From NCBI GenBank assembly GCA_963556195.1, contig OY744535.1, forward strand, positions 94,608,853 to 94,672,852: a stretch of 64,000 nt of DNA. The letters run 5' to 3'. Source of the DNA: Sepiola atlantica (lineage: Eukaryota > Mollusca > Cephalopoda > Sepiida > Sepiolidae). Below the pieces are notes generated by a model, which had not been told where the DNA came from, ran no database searches, and saw nothing but the letters and a program-made list of their open reading frames with translations. The translations under genes and the position numbers were made by a program. Shown one piece after another: positions 35,456-45,618 of the stretch (position 1 is its first letter; each line of letters opens with the position of its first letter).

Positions 35456-35642
35456 ACCGCATGTTAGGAATTCGGTCATCTCCTACCACATTTAGTGGCG
35501 TTACTGTATTGCTATGAATAAATACATTGTATATTTTAACCTGTCACAATTTGTGGTTATTATCTTTGTGACCCCTAGCACGGGTCTACAACAATTAGGG
35601 AGAGAAATCACGAGTTGCTCATCGCAACTGTGAAGAAAGAGG

Positions 35643-35657
35643 TGACGTCATGAGTCA
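35643..35657 (+). promoter_or_regulatory. Abutting CRE and AP-1 consensus sites
   Basis: TGACGTCA (35643-35650) is directly followed by TGAGTCA (35651-35657). The following 130 bp is GC-rich for this window. This could be a promoter remnant. No TATA box or transcript evidence. Confidence 0.3.
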
Positions 35658-35862
35658 GGTGACTTCCGTTTTCCGGTGAGCTCAGTCTTTTTGCGTTAGG
35701 GGATTTCGTCCCCGTCAACGTCTGTCAACAAACGACTAGTGTCTAAGCCGCTGCAGGGCGCCCCCCTTCCGGGGGAAGTTTACACCGACCACCGTTTACA
35801 GTGATTGACTTTTCCAGACAGGCAAATATACTGTGAATGTATTGGTGATTTCATTTTTTCAG

Positions 35863-35917
35863 CGTGATCGAGAAGACACTATTGGAATTTAAGATGACAG
35901 GCGATAATCGAGACAGG
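35863..35917 (+). other. Candidate first coding exon
   Basis: It is preceded by TTTCATTTTTTCAG and followed by GTAAGC, both good splice consensus. It contains ATG at 35894 and eight codons (MTGDNRDR) to the donor. Joining to the next candidate in phase 0 gives a stop after 27 more codons, so the model is weak. Confidence 0.2.
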
Positions 35918-36079
35918 GTAAGCATGGAAAGTTGGGTCCATATCCGACACAATTATTAAGTCAATACACGCCGATAATCAATGCTTATCATAAATCACGA
36001 ACCGCTTGAGTAGCATGAGATACGTTTTACTATAAATACTGCTGCCACATGTCTTGGGGTTTCACTCAGAAAATAAAAT

Positions 36080-36480
36080 CTATACATTCCCGTGGCAAGT
36101 GCTCGACTGAGCTACTATTTTTAGTTTCTCGCGGCAAACATCCAAAACTTGTCTACATACAATCACTATAAATAATTTTCCTTTCTTACATTGTGTACTT
36201 TGAGCTAAACAGAACTTCCAAGAAATACATGTCTCTAGAACACGGGGCTGTTTAGCAGCTGACAACAAGATGGTCTTTTTATGTCCAATGTTGACAAGTT
36301 CTTGTAAAACAATCTTCTTGAATAATCATATGCTGCCCAGGTTTACAATCGTCTCTAATACTCTATGTATTGGTCTCCCCGTTAATCTGACACACTTATA
36401 AATACTAATCCTCGAGTGGCCCTTAGCCTTGATGAGCGGTGACTCTTTGGCAAGAAAAATGATGTTTCCATTAGATAACA
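36080..36480. repeat. Old interspersed repeat, copy 2
   Basis: Counterpart of 12190-12610 in the same orientation; landmarks ACTATAAATAATT, AACAGAACTTCC, GGCTGTTTAGC and AATCCTCGAGTGGCC. Confidence 0.5.
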
Positions 36481-36669
36481 AGTTCGAGTGTGACCTACGG
36501 GTCAAGATATGACGGTAGGAACTTCAAAATGAGATTTGCTTCTTATTGTCGTAACTATATCTCTAGCCGCGAACCTGTCAAGCAAAATCTTACATAAAAT
36601 AATACAAACATACAAAACATAACATTATTATTTTTCGTTTGTTATTAAACTTTTTTTCAAGTATTGCAG

Positions 36670-36797
36670 CTTCAAAGAGAGATGAAGACACAGAAATCTC
36701 CGGCTGCTACATCACCACTACAACTACTTTTACAGTTGGACATCACTATCTAATGAGCAATCTATCAGCTGTTTCTGACGACGAAGAAAAACGATGG
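36670..36797 (+). other. Candidate internal exon
   Basis: An acceptor tract ending AAGTATTGCAG and a donor GTAATT bound 128 bp. One phase (from 36672) is fully open for 42 residues with mixed composition, including ITTTTTFTVGHH and SDDEEKRW. It does not join in frame with 35863-35917. No family recognised. Confidence 0.2.
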
Positions 36798-37148
36798 GTA
36801 ATTTGTTGAGCTTGATGTACTCTTCAACGCTCTGATATATACAGAAACATATGGCGCAAATATAATTTATATCATATTTGTAGTGCAGGCCGACTATCTA
36901 ATATTGACCAAGACCCGATAGGGCAACGGTTTTCAGATATAGCGATTACATGCAAAGACCGAATAAGTAGACAACAGACCAACCGACAGTCTACTCAGTG
37001 TGGGGTATCTGGGATATGATCGAGTTAGGTATATCTTTGTGAGATGCATAAACAAACACGATGTAAAGTGTTCTACTAGACGGGTGTCAGTAGTGATAAA
37101 AGTTGTGTATATTGCCACCCGAACATTTTTGCTGAGTCGACAGATTCC

Positions 37149-37149
37149 G

Positions 37150-37200
<51 letters not shown>
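37149..37200. repeat. (TA)n tract
   Basis: Immediately precedes the family H element that begins GTCTAAAGAAGC. Confidence 0.97.
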
Positions 37201-37204
<4 letters not shown>

Positions 37205-37694
37205 AAAGAAGCTTTGAGTTATTTTAAACAAAAAGACAAAAAAAAAAAGAAGGAAAATGCAGTTTAAATTCCCAGAGAAACTAACTAAATCCAAAATAGT
37301 GTAGACTTAACATTTGTTGGAAAATTCATAAATAAAAAATATATATAATAGTAAGTAAATAAAATAAAAAGGGGGATTTAGTATCTAACAGTGAAACAAA
37401 AGCAGGAGACCTTAACGTAAGCATCTAATATTAACACGGGGATCTTCAGCTGTTTACCATGAAACTGTTTCGGAGATTTAAAAACAGGACAGTTATATGC
37501 ATGGCTCTCCAATGGTACAGATAAAACTACCATTTCCCCAATAATTAAGCTTAAAATGTTACTTATATATATACATAAATAAATAATAATAAAATAATAA
37601 TAATAATAATAATAATAATATACTACTTTAAAACTACCGTGTGATATGGTAATTTGCATATCAAATAAAATTCGTTATAACAATAGTAATACTA

Positions 37695-37769
<75 letters not shown>

Positions 37770-37860
37770 TACTATCTAAACACTACACCTACGAACCATT
37801 CTGCGATATGGTAGCTAGAAATAAAATTATATAGGAATTAAGGTTGCATTAAAAAAAAAA
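37201..37860 (-). mobile_element. Family H element, copy 1
   Basis: About 660 bp, matching 60336-60974 in reverse. It includes internal (TAA)n at 37587-37620 and 37697-37767, each larger or smaller than in the other copy, and an A-run at 37851-37873. No coding frame. The end next to (TA)n is GTCTAAAGAAGCTTTGAG. Confidence 0.8.
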
Positions 37861-37957
37861 AAAAAAAAAAAAAAGCTTTAGTACCTTTGGTACCAGAGAG
37901 GCAAATAGATAAGAGGAAGGAAACCTAGCCATACAGATCTAAATACCCAATATATAG

Positions 37958-38215
37958 TCTAAAGAAGCTTTGAGTTATTTTAAACAAAAAGACAAAAAAA
38001 ATAAAATGCAGTTTAAATTCCCATTGAAACTAACTAAATCCAAAATAGTGTAGACTTAACATTTGTTGGAAAATTCATAAATAAAAAATATATATAATAG
38101 TAAGTAAATAAAATAAAAAGGGGGATTTAGTATCTAACAGTGAAACAAAAGCAGGAGACCTTAACGTAAGCATCTAATATTAACACGGGGATCTTCAGCT
38201 GTTTACCATATATAT
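37958..38215 (-). mobile_element. Family H element, truncated tandem copy
   Basis: Repeats the first 250 bp of copy 1 in the same orientation and stops at TGTTTACCA, where a (TA)-rich stub begins. Partial direct tandems of this kind are typical of Penelope-like insertions. Confidence 0.75.
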
Positions 38216-38216
38216 A

Positions 38217-38360
38217 TGTAGTAAAATATGAAAATATATTCGTGGCAATTAAGCTACGCAGAGGCTCCCGCTTTTCATCCCTGAGATGAATCTTCAGGCT
38301 AAAATGCCGGGAGCCTATGTGTAGCTTAATTGCCATAACTATATTTTCTATAGCTTACTA
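38217..38360 (-). mobile_element. Family I foldback with hammerhead
   Basis: GGCAATTAAGCTACGCAGAG (from 38244) returns inverted as GTAGCTTAATTGCC (about 38321-38334). The right arm lacks the ribozyme core present in the left. Relatives lie at 52256 and 58467. Confidence 0.6.
38252..38300 (-). ncRNA. Hammerhead-like motif, family I
   Basis: Minus strand: stem I AGC/GCT, CTGAAGA (38291-38297), a weak stem II, GAA (38274-38276), stem III AAGC/GCGT with one mismatch, cleavage GTA. The core is intact; stems II and III are weaker than in 58467. Confidence 0.5.
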
Positions 38361-38461
38361 CCTAGCTCTACTAACGTATCGAGCACTCTTGAAGTAAATA
38401 CTGAAAATAAATACATAAAAATATATCTCCTTATAAAATGTTATGTTGTTACATGAAATAG

Positions 38462-38462
<1 letters not shown>

Positions 38463-38507
<45 letters not shown>

Positions 38508-38517
38508 ATATATATAA

Positions 38518-38602
<85 letters not shown>
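38463..38602. repeat. (TA)n tract
   Basis: 140 bp of (TA)n with few interruptions, directly adjoining the family B foldback. Confidence 0.97.
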
Positions 38603-38604
<2 letters not shown>

Positions 38605-38616
38605 TACAGAAAAATT

Positions 38617-38690
38617 AGTACAACATTCATACCGTCGGTTTAAAGCACGGAATGACTTAGTCATCCGGCTCTCTTCAGCTTCTGTTGTCA
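38617..38690 (-). ncRNA. Hammerhead-like motif, family B left arm, G12 changed
   Basis: Stem I ACAACA/TGTTGT plus G-C, CTGAAGA (38672-38678), stem II and stem III ACC/GGT are present. The GAA core reads TAA, so G12 is lost and cleavage is not expected. Confidence 0.55.
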
Positions 38691-38696
38691 TCAGCA

Positions 38697-38755
38697 GCTG
38701 AAGAGAACCGGATGGCTACGTCCTTCTGTATTTGAAACCGACGGTACGAATGTTG
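38697..38755 (+). ncRNA. Hammerhead ribozyme, family B right arm
   Basis: CTGAAGA (38698-38704), a bent stem II with inner CGGA/TCTG, GAA (38734-38736), stem III ACC/GGT with loop GAC, cleavage after A38746 (GTA). The stem I inner pair is G-C. The catalytic core is complete, but the outer stem I is weaker than in the opposite arm. Confidence 0.6.
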
Positions 38756-38873
38756 TACTAATTTTTCTGTACCAAAAATAAATAAATATTACGCTCTTGA
38801 TTTTTATTTTTAAATTCTAATTCTTAATTGATCGAGCACTCTGCTGGATTTTTCCTGCTATATTTCAAATAAG

Positions 38874-38919
<46 letters not shown>
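38874..38919. repeat. (TA)n tract
   Basis: Right boundary of the family B foldback. Confidence 0.97.
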
Positions 38920-38920
<1 letters not shown>

Positions 38921-39166
38921 ATTTTAGCTCAGTTTGGTAGAAAGAAATCAAATAAGGTGTTTAATTATTTTAAAATAAAGCATAATCTTAATTTATCCAT
39001 GGTGTTACAAAAGGTTACGTCATAAAACTACTATAAAATATATATAGTCGAAATGCAGCCATGACTAATTCATTATGAAACGTTTGTTCCTTAGTATTCA
39101 ACGAGCGTGTATATTGAGGCACGAACGTTAATTGTTGAGTCGATAATATTCCTACATATATATATA

Positions 39167-39858
39167 TGGGAAGAGAAGGATTACCTACCCTTTCAATCAC
39201 CGCCCTCCTCCACCCCTCCAATCCCTCACTCATTGCTATCATTTTCCAAATATTTCAAATATTCCACACCCTATCACAACAAATCCTACCTCTCCCCCTC
39301 TCAACTATTTTCTCCCATATCCCTTTCTTAAATTCCCTCATTTTTCAAAACGCTCTCTAAGACCATAACGTTAGCCCATCCACCAAAATCACAGCCCCCC
39401 CTCCCTCTCTACCCATCCTCCTTTCCCTGCATACACCCCCATACACAAACATTCCAACTTACTTTTCCCCTTCATTCTTGACCGCAGCCATCTGGTCAAA
39501 CACCTCCCTCCCACCTCTTACTCCACTCCCTCTCTGCCATCTACTTTACCCCTGTTCATCCCCCACCTCTTTCTCTTACCACCAGCCACAGTAGTCCTTG
39601 CTCACCCCATCCTTCCATTTTTTCCCCACTCATTTTTTTCAACATTCATTTTTATTCTCCAACAAGTACGGACGTCCACCCAGTAGTGGCCATTATTTCA
39701 TTTTATTTTTCCTCCCAATATGTCTACCCTACATGTATCTGTACTTGCATGACATTTTTTCTCTATATCATCATCCTGATGAAGTCTTATAAATAAAGAC
39801 GAAACGTTGATGTACACATAAAAAACATCCATTTTTTGGTTTTCCTTTTTCATTTTCC

Positions 39859-39860
<2 letters not shown>
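39167..39860 (+). mobile_element. Family A hammerhead element, longest copy
   Basis: About 690 bp between a short (TA)n (39154-39166) and the long (TA)n at 39861. It starts GGGAAGAGAAGGATTACC, has a C/T-rich interior (39190-39720), then the ribozyme, and ends CATTTTCCCACATATA. The same end sequence precedes (TA)n at 360 and 1757. No coding frame with domains. Confidence 0.7.
39772..39812 (+). ncRNA. Hammerhead ribozyme, family A, intact core
   Basis: Stem I CATC (39772-39775) pairs with GATG (39809-39812). Core CTGATGA is at 39776-39782, and stem II GTCTT/AAGAC follows one extra A. GAA is at 39801-39803, then the palindrome ACGT, with cleavage after U39808. The four-base palindromic stem III implies a dimer. 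The only oddity is the unpaired A before stem II, shared by the whole family. Confidence 0.7.

Positions 39861-39907
<47 letters not shown>
39861..39907. repeat. (TA)n tract
   Basis: Right boundary of the family A element. 39908-40756 shows no gene; a 20-odd-bp motif with GGCGCGTACGCAGACCC recurs at about 40568 and 40721. Confidence 0.95.
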
Positions 39908-39911
<4 letters not shown>

Positions 39912-40756
39912 CGATTGAGGGTAAACTGAAAGTGTAACGTTCTTCGATAGTTTATGAATAAGTACGTGGAAGAAAAAGGATAAATAGAGAGTAATTATTG
40001 TTGTCATTAAAATATACTTTGCGTAGATATTTTAACTTTTTTTTATCCGAAATGATAACTATTCAAAATGGCGGACGTAAAATGAAGTTCTTTTTCATCT
40101 CGTTTTTTTGGTTCGTGATGTTCTTTCATTATTTTCAGTTTTACTTTTATTTTTATCGACGTATATTTTGGCTCCTTTGACCAATTTCGGTCTGTCAATT
40201 AATCATATCCTACGGAAGGCAATTTTCTCAGAAATGGGACATCAATTTATGGAAGAGGCTTCCGAAATTTCGGCTTTTATAATTCTTTGAAATCGAGCGG
40301 GTTGCGGAACGAAGCCGCTGAGAATGGAAAGAGGAAACGAGTATTTTTATTGTTGTTGTTGGTAGTTGTAATATAAATATTAGTATTAATGTTAATTTTA
40401 TTAATATTTATGATAACAAAAAAGGTAAAGAACAAGAAGTAAAAACTAAGCATATGACGAAGTTAGAAATAAAAACGTATCATGATAAAAATTAGTAGGA
40501 TCTGTGGAAAGTCCACAGTTTTATCATACATTTTAGTATATTGCTGCCATGCATTATACAGGCATCTGGCGCGTACGCAGACCCCACGATAATATTGTAG
40601 AAGATTTCATAGGTATAAAAGTACTCTGGATAATATAGTTACATAATAGTACTGTTTATAGGGGTCTATCTTTAAAACCTTTGCAAGATTCGTGACATAA
40701 TTCAACTCTGTAGACACACGGCGCGTACGCAGACCCTATGATATTATCGTAACAAC

Positions 40757-41543
40757 TTTGATGATGATTATGATGCTGATGGTGGTTATGGTGGTCGTTG
40801 TGATGATGATGATGAAGATGATGATGAAGATGATGATGATGATGATGATTATGCTGATACTGCTGCAGCTACTGATGCTGCTGATGATTCTGCTGCTGTT
40901 GCTGCTGCTGTTTATTATGACGATGACTATGACGATAATGATGATGATGATGAGGATGACGATGACGATGACGATGATGATGACGATGGTGATGGTTATG
41001 GTGATGATGCTGCTGTTGTTGCTGACGATAACGATGACGTTCATGATGATGATGATGACGACGACGATGATGATGGTGATGATGATGACGATGATGATAA
41101 CGATGATGATGATGATGATGATGATGATGACGATGATGATGATGATGATGACGATGATGATGATTATAATGATGATGATGACGATGATGATGACGACGAC
41201 GACGACGACGATGGTGATGGTGATGATGATGACGATGACGATGTTGATGATGATGATGTTGATGATGATGACGATGACGATGACGATGATGATGATGATG
41301 ATACTGCTGACGATGATGATGGTGATGCTTATGATGATGAGGATGATGATGATAACGATGATGACGACGACGACGACGATGATGATCATGATGATCATGA
41401 TTTTGTTGATGATGATGATGATGATGATGCTGATGATAACGATGATGATAACTATGATGCTTATGATGCTAATGATGCTGATGATGCTTATCATGATGCT
41501 GATGCTGTTGCTGCTGACGATGACGATGATGCTTATGATGTGA
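40757..41543. repeat. (GAT/GAC)n trinucleotide tract, 790 bp
   Basis: Imperfect GATGATGAC repeats. Both strands stay open for over 750 bp (Met/Thr-rich plus, Ile/Val-rich minus) because neither phase meets a stop. No evidence that it is translated. Confidence 0.95.
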
Positions 41544-42149
41544 CGGATTATTTATGTGACTTGTACGCAATATGTCAGTAAATTTGTTGTTTCGTCACGT
41601 CTATTTTGTTTTCTTGTGGTTGATTTTGTTCTTTATTAGACGAAGGGCGAAATAAAACCCTAATTGCACGACTGCCTTCATCATTTCATAGGTACGTTTT
41701 TTCGATTTCTAAGGTTTTTTTAAACGTAAAAAAACAACAAATACCCGACAATTTCGCTTCTTTGAAAGAACAATCCATGTTAATGACGGAGCTAGACATT
41801 TTCGAATTCGTTACTGAAGGCCAAATTATCATCAATTTGACATTCGTCGTATGTCCATCGTATTCTACACACGCGTGTGTATCAGTGATGTGACGCTCGT
41901 TTATATACGACTGATGTTTCACTTGAACAAAATATAAAATTAGTTTCATCGTATAAAGTTTTGTTGGTGTAATAAAAACTGATACCGAAATCTAGTAGCA
42001 ACTTAGTACTGAATTTTGCAACCTTTTAACTAAAATGGGTTTGGAAATTTAAACGATTCTAATATTAATTACTAAAAATACCACCCATGCAATATTTAAC
42101 AAGCCGCGCATGCGTGGTCCCACTCTGTATGTTACTCGATGTGGCGAGT

Positions 42150-42625
42150 GTAACATGCAATAAATTTGGGCAATTTGGGGCATTTTTGACCCCCCCTTTG
42201 ACCCCCTGGTAGCGCGAACCAGAATTTTTCTGAGGTCAAGGATGCTCATTTTATATCCAGAACAATTGCCTCTACATTTTGGCCAAGTTTCAGAAAAACC
42301 AGCGATACTTATTCTCTATTGGGAACAATTGCTGCCATATTTTGGCCAAGTTTCAGAGAAATTGAATGGATGGATGAAAAGTTATGGGGCAAAAAATGTC
42401 GTTTTTTGCCATTTTTGGGCCTTTTGACACCCTGGGAGGCTAACCAGATTTTTTTTCAAACATCGGAGAATGTCATTTTCTAACCTGACCAAAGGAACAA
42501 CTTCATGCAAAATTTCAGAGATATTCAATACATGGCTGCGGAGAAAAATCCGGACAGACGAACGGACGGACAGACGGACGGACGGACATGCCTCAAAACA
42601 TAAGTCCCCCGATTTTATAAATCAG
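42150..42625 (+). mobile_element. Interspersed element with (GGAC)n and terminal hairpin
   Basis: Contains an internal direct repeat around TTTTGGCCAAGTTTCAGA (42277 and 42341). A CGGACGGACAGACGGACGG run lies at 42560-42590. It ends in the hairpin GTCCCCCGATTT...AAATCAGGGGAC (42604-42630). Composition differs from the flanks. It is probably a SINE- or MITE-like unit; no second copy in the window. Confidence 0.45.
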
Positions 42626-43285
42626 GGGACCAATAACAATCCTTTTTGTTGCACAACCATATTTTTATCCTCCAATAAATTGCCGTTTCTGCCAGACGTG
42701 CCAATCAGGTCTCTGTCATTAACTTCTTACCTACTTTTTATCCTCGTTCAAAGGTCAGCACACTCAAGTACATTGTGCCAAATTATCAATGACCTGATGA
42801 CAGAAAATTTCTTTTGGCATTGCTCCGATTTTTACTGTAATTGGCATCTTCGGTTCTGGAATAATCTGAGCAGTGTTATGATAGACATTTCTTTTTTTTG
42901 TAAATCCATCGATGAAAATATTAACGATAAATAGCTGGCATGGAATGTATTACATTCAAGATAATAATGTTTAATGGCGATTAAACAAACAAAAACCTCT
43001 CAGATATTCATGTTTAAAACTATTACGAATTTTGTTAACACACAGTTGTATCAATGGCATCAATCTTACAACTGAAAAGTTCTAAATAAGCGAGATTTTT
43101 TTATTTGAATTATAACCACTATCGGAGTTCATCATAGAACGCGGACTAAAAAAACTGTTGGGTATTCATGACTGAAACTTGGTGGGAAAGTCAGAAATAC
43201 AGCTTGGTTAATATGTACCTAATATGGTTAGATTGCAAGATATACTCGTAAATTTAATTACTTAGGTGGACTATTTTCATAAGAG
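42626..43285. other. No gene seen
   Basis: Ordinary A+T-rich DNA. The 154-codon frame at 42470-42934 runs out of the interspersed element and lacks a domain. Confidence 0.4.
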
Positions 43286-43289
43286 ATGG

Positions 43290-43567
43290 CACCATATATA
43301 AAGACATATATTAAGGCATATATTAAGACATATATTAAGACATATATTAAGACATATATTAAGGCATATATTAAGACATATATTAAGGCATATATTAAGA
43401 CATATACTAAGGCATATATTAAGGCATATATTAAGACATATATTAAGACATATATTAAGGCATATGTTAAGACATATATTAAGACATATATTAAGGCATA
43501 TATTAAGACATATATTAAGACATATATTAAGGCATATATTAAGGCATATATTAAGACATATATTAAA
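43290..43567. repeat. 12-bp minisatellite
   Basis: About 23 units of ACATATATTAAG/GCATATATTAAG. G and A alternate irregularly at one position. Both strands are open because 12 is a multiple of 3. Confidence 0.95.
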
Positions 43568-43772
43568 AACGAATTATTAACCAATTAAAACTATGAATAC
43601 CGACACGTATGCACACCACATTTTCCTTATGTATGAAACCATAAACTGTGGAAAAAAACAGATTTTGCAGCTCGTTCTGATAAAACAGAAAAGTTAACAA
43701 ATGCGGGTTTTAATGAGCTTTAAATTAGGGGGGATTTGATTTATAAGCAACACTTTACTTTCGAGTAACTTA

Positions 43773-43812
43773 CTGATGATGAGAGAATGGAAACTCATCG
43801 AAAATTACTCTA
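43773..43812 (+). ncRNA. Candidate degenerate hammerhead
   Basis: CTGATGA (43773-43779), helix TGAG/CTCA, two extra bases, then GAAAATTACT. AGTAA upstream can pair with TTACT. The two-base insertion and an unclear cleavage site make this tentative. Confidence 0.3.
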
Positions 43813-43879
43813 ACTAACTCTTACGCTGATCTACCCTATTGCGACACTGCATGGATTCTTCTGACACTATTAATAGTTG

Positions 43880-43902
43880 TTGGAACACACACACACAGAG
43901 AA

Positions 43903-43939
<37 letters not shown>

Positions 43940-44090
43940 ATGAGAGGGAGAAATAGAAATAAAGATAGTAAATAAATATAGAGAGATAGAAGGATAGAAA
44001 TTGAGAGAGAAAGAGAAAGAGGAGAGAAAGATAGATTAAAAGATTGAGATTAGAGAAAAAGAGAGATAGAGAGATAGAGAGAGAAGACAA
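43880..44090. repeat. (GA)n-rich purine tract
   Basis: Mixed GAGA/GATA purine repeats; the Ser/Leu-rich minus frame is an artefact. Confidence 0.9.
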
Positions 44091-44100
44091 TAATAAATAG

Positions 44101-44115
44101 TGATATATATATATA

Positions 44116-44192
<77 letters not shown>

Positions 44193-44225
44193 CGAGAGAG
44201 AGAATATATTGATAGAGATAGAGAC

Positions 44226-44281
<56 letters not shown>

Positions 44282-44318
44282 GTGTATGTATATATAGAGA
44301 GAGGCATATATATATATC

Positions 44319-44363
<45 letters not shown>

Positions 44364-44398
44364 TGATAGATAGATAGCTAGATAGATAGCTAGATAGC

Positions 44399-44438
<40 letters not shown>

Positions 44439-44446
44439 GTGAAATA

Positions 44447-44533
<87 letters not shown>
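44101..44533. repeat. Compound (TA)n/(GATA)n/(GA)n block
   Basis: Alternating TA, GATA and GA blocks; the final (TA)n (44451-44533) abuts a hammerhead inverted-repeat element. Confidence 0.95.
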
Positions 44534-44537
<4 letters not shown>

Positions 44538-44542
44538 ATTTT

Positions 44543-44620
44543 ATTCCATTAGTTGCGACAAAACAAGTTTTGTTTCATTGGTGCTAATAGCGACCAACTC
44601 ATCGGGCCGGCGAAAGGAAT
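44543..44620 (-). ncRNA. Hammerhead-like, family J left arm, U4 to C
   Basis: Minus strand mirror of 45059-45136: outer stem I ATTCC/GGAAT, inner GC/GC, core CCGATGA, 6-bp stem II GTTGGT/ACCAAT, GAA, 6-bp stem III ACAAAA/TTTTGT with loop CTTG, cleavage GTC. Confidence 0.55.
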
Positions 44621-45058
44621 TCAAATGGCATAAAATTTTAACTTCACTACAAATAATAAACAAAACATTAAAATAAAATGCAAAAGTAGCAATTAATACC
44701 CTAAATTAAAATTATCAAACAGTTTTATCCACATGATAATTACTTATTAGAATTAAAATAAAATAAAAATGACGGTTGTAATCATAATTTTATTCTCATT
44801 TTAAATTTAACTCACTCTGGCCGTCGCTCCATCTCCCTCCTCCCACCCCGGCCGAGATTGAGATCATGACAGCACAGACACGTGAAAAACCTCCCACGTA
44901 ATAATTTGAAACACGACTTGTTGTGGTCCTCCCCCCTCCCCTCTCATGTCCCATGTCGCCGTTATAGACAAAGCCCCAACTCTGTCCCCCTCCCCCTCCA
45001 ATGTATTTTCAATTTTCAATCTCCCGTTAAAGTGAAGTTAAAATTTTATGCCATTTGA

Positions 45059-45136
45059 ATTCCTTTCGCCGGCCCGATGAGTTGGTCGCTATTAGCACCA
45101 ATGAAACAAAACTTGTTTTGTCGCAACTAATGGAAT
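45059..45136 (+). ncRNA. Hammerhead-like, family J right arm, U4 to C
   Basis: Core CCGATGA (45074-45080), stem II 45081-45102, GAA 45103-45105, stem III 45106-45121, and the classical GTC cleavage triplet ending at C45122. Stem I is GC/GC plus ATTCC/GGAAT across an internal loop. Stem III is fully monomeric, unlike other families. The only deviation is C for U4, shared by both arms, which should reduce activity. Confidence 0.6.
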
Positions 45137-45239
45137 AAAATCAAAAAATATATATTTTGCTCTGAATTTTCATTGAGCACTCTCATAAACCCGGTTTCAA
45201 CTTCCTTCGGATTCATACCCCCTGGATATTTGTAACAAG

Positions 45240-45242
<3 letters not shown>

Positions 45243-45312
<70 letters not shown>
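45243..45312. repeat. (TA)n tract
   Basis: Left boundary of the palindromic MITE, whose TA target lies inside this tract. Confidence 0.97.
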
Positions 45313-45315
<3 letters not shown>

Positions 45316-45544
45316 GGTGTCTCAAAAATATGTACTCACTCGTAGAATGACGAGAAAACTTTGCTTCATCGCTCCACACAATTTTGTGTGCAAACTCGAC
45401 ATCTTCTGCACATTTTGCCATTCTGTACTCACTCTTCGAATGGCAAAATGTGCAGAAGATGTCGAGTTTGCACACAAAATTGTGTGGAGCGATGAAGCAA
45501 AGTTTTCTCGTCATTCTACGAGTGAGTACATTTTTTGAGACACC

Positions 45545-45547
<3 letters not shown>
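45313..45547. mobile_element. Palindromic mariner-type MITE with transposase fragment
   Basis: 235 bp, ends CAGGGTGTCTCAAAAA and its complement, flanked by TA. Nearly the whole element is an inverted repeat; the arms meet at about 45425. On both strands the right-going arm encodes HKIVWSDEAKF. This matches the conserved segment around the second catalytic Asp of Tc1/mariner transposases. It therefore arose by head-to-head duplication of a transposase-plus-terminus fragment. Both flanks are (TA)n. Confidence 0.8.

Positions 45548-45610
<63 letters not shown>
45548..45610. repeat. (TA)n tract
   Basis: Right boundary of the palindromic MITE and left boundary of the next inverted-repeat element. 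Confidence 0.97.

Positions 45611-45618
<8 letters not shown>

Larger units (their letters stand above)
38603..38873. mobile_element. Family B hammerhead foldback
   Basis: Exactly (TA)n-bounded. Arms 38603-38690 and 38697-38785 are inverted copies sharing GGTACAGAAAAATTAGTACA. The right side continues 90 bp to the terminus shared with 2239-2330. Opposed hammerheads occupy the two arms. Confidence 0.8.
44534..45150. mobile_element. Family J inverted-repeat element with opposed hammerheads
   Basis: Arms 44534-44647 and 45034-45150 are inverted copies of about 115 bp, without visible mismatch in most of their length, enclosing 386 bp. The interior is GC- and C/T-rich around 44815-45000. (TA)n is on the left and a TATATAT stub on the right. 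No coding frame. Confidence 0.8.

Noticed and set aside
40757..41543. Numerous CTGATGA hits in the GAT tract
   Set aside because: Produced by GAT repeats with CTG interruptions; no GAAAC follows.
42791..42815. CTGATGACAGAAAATT as a hammerhead core
   Set aside because: GAAA follows directly with no room for stem II.
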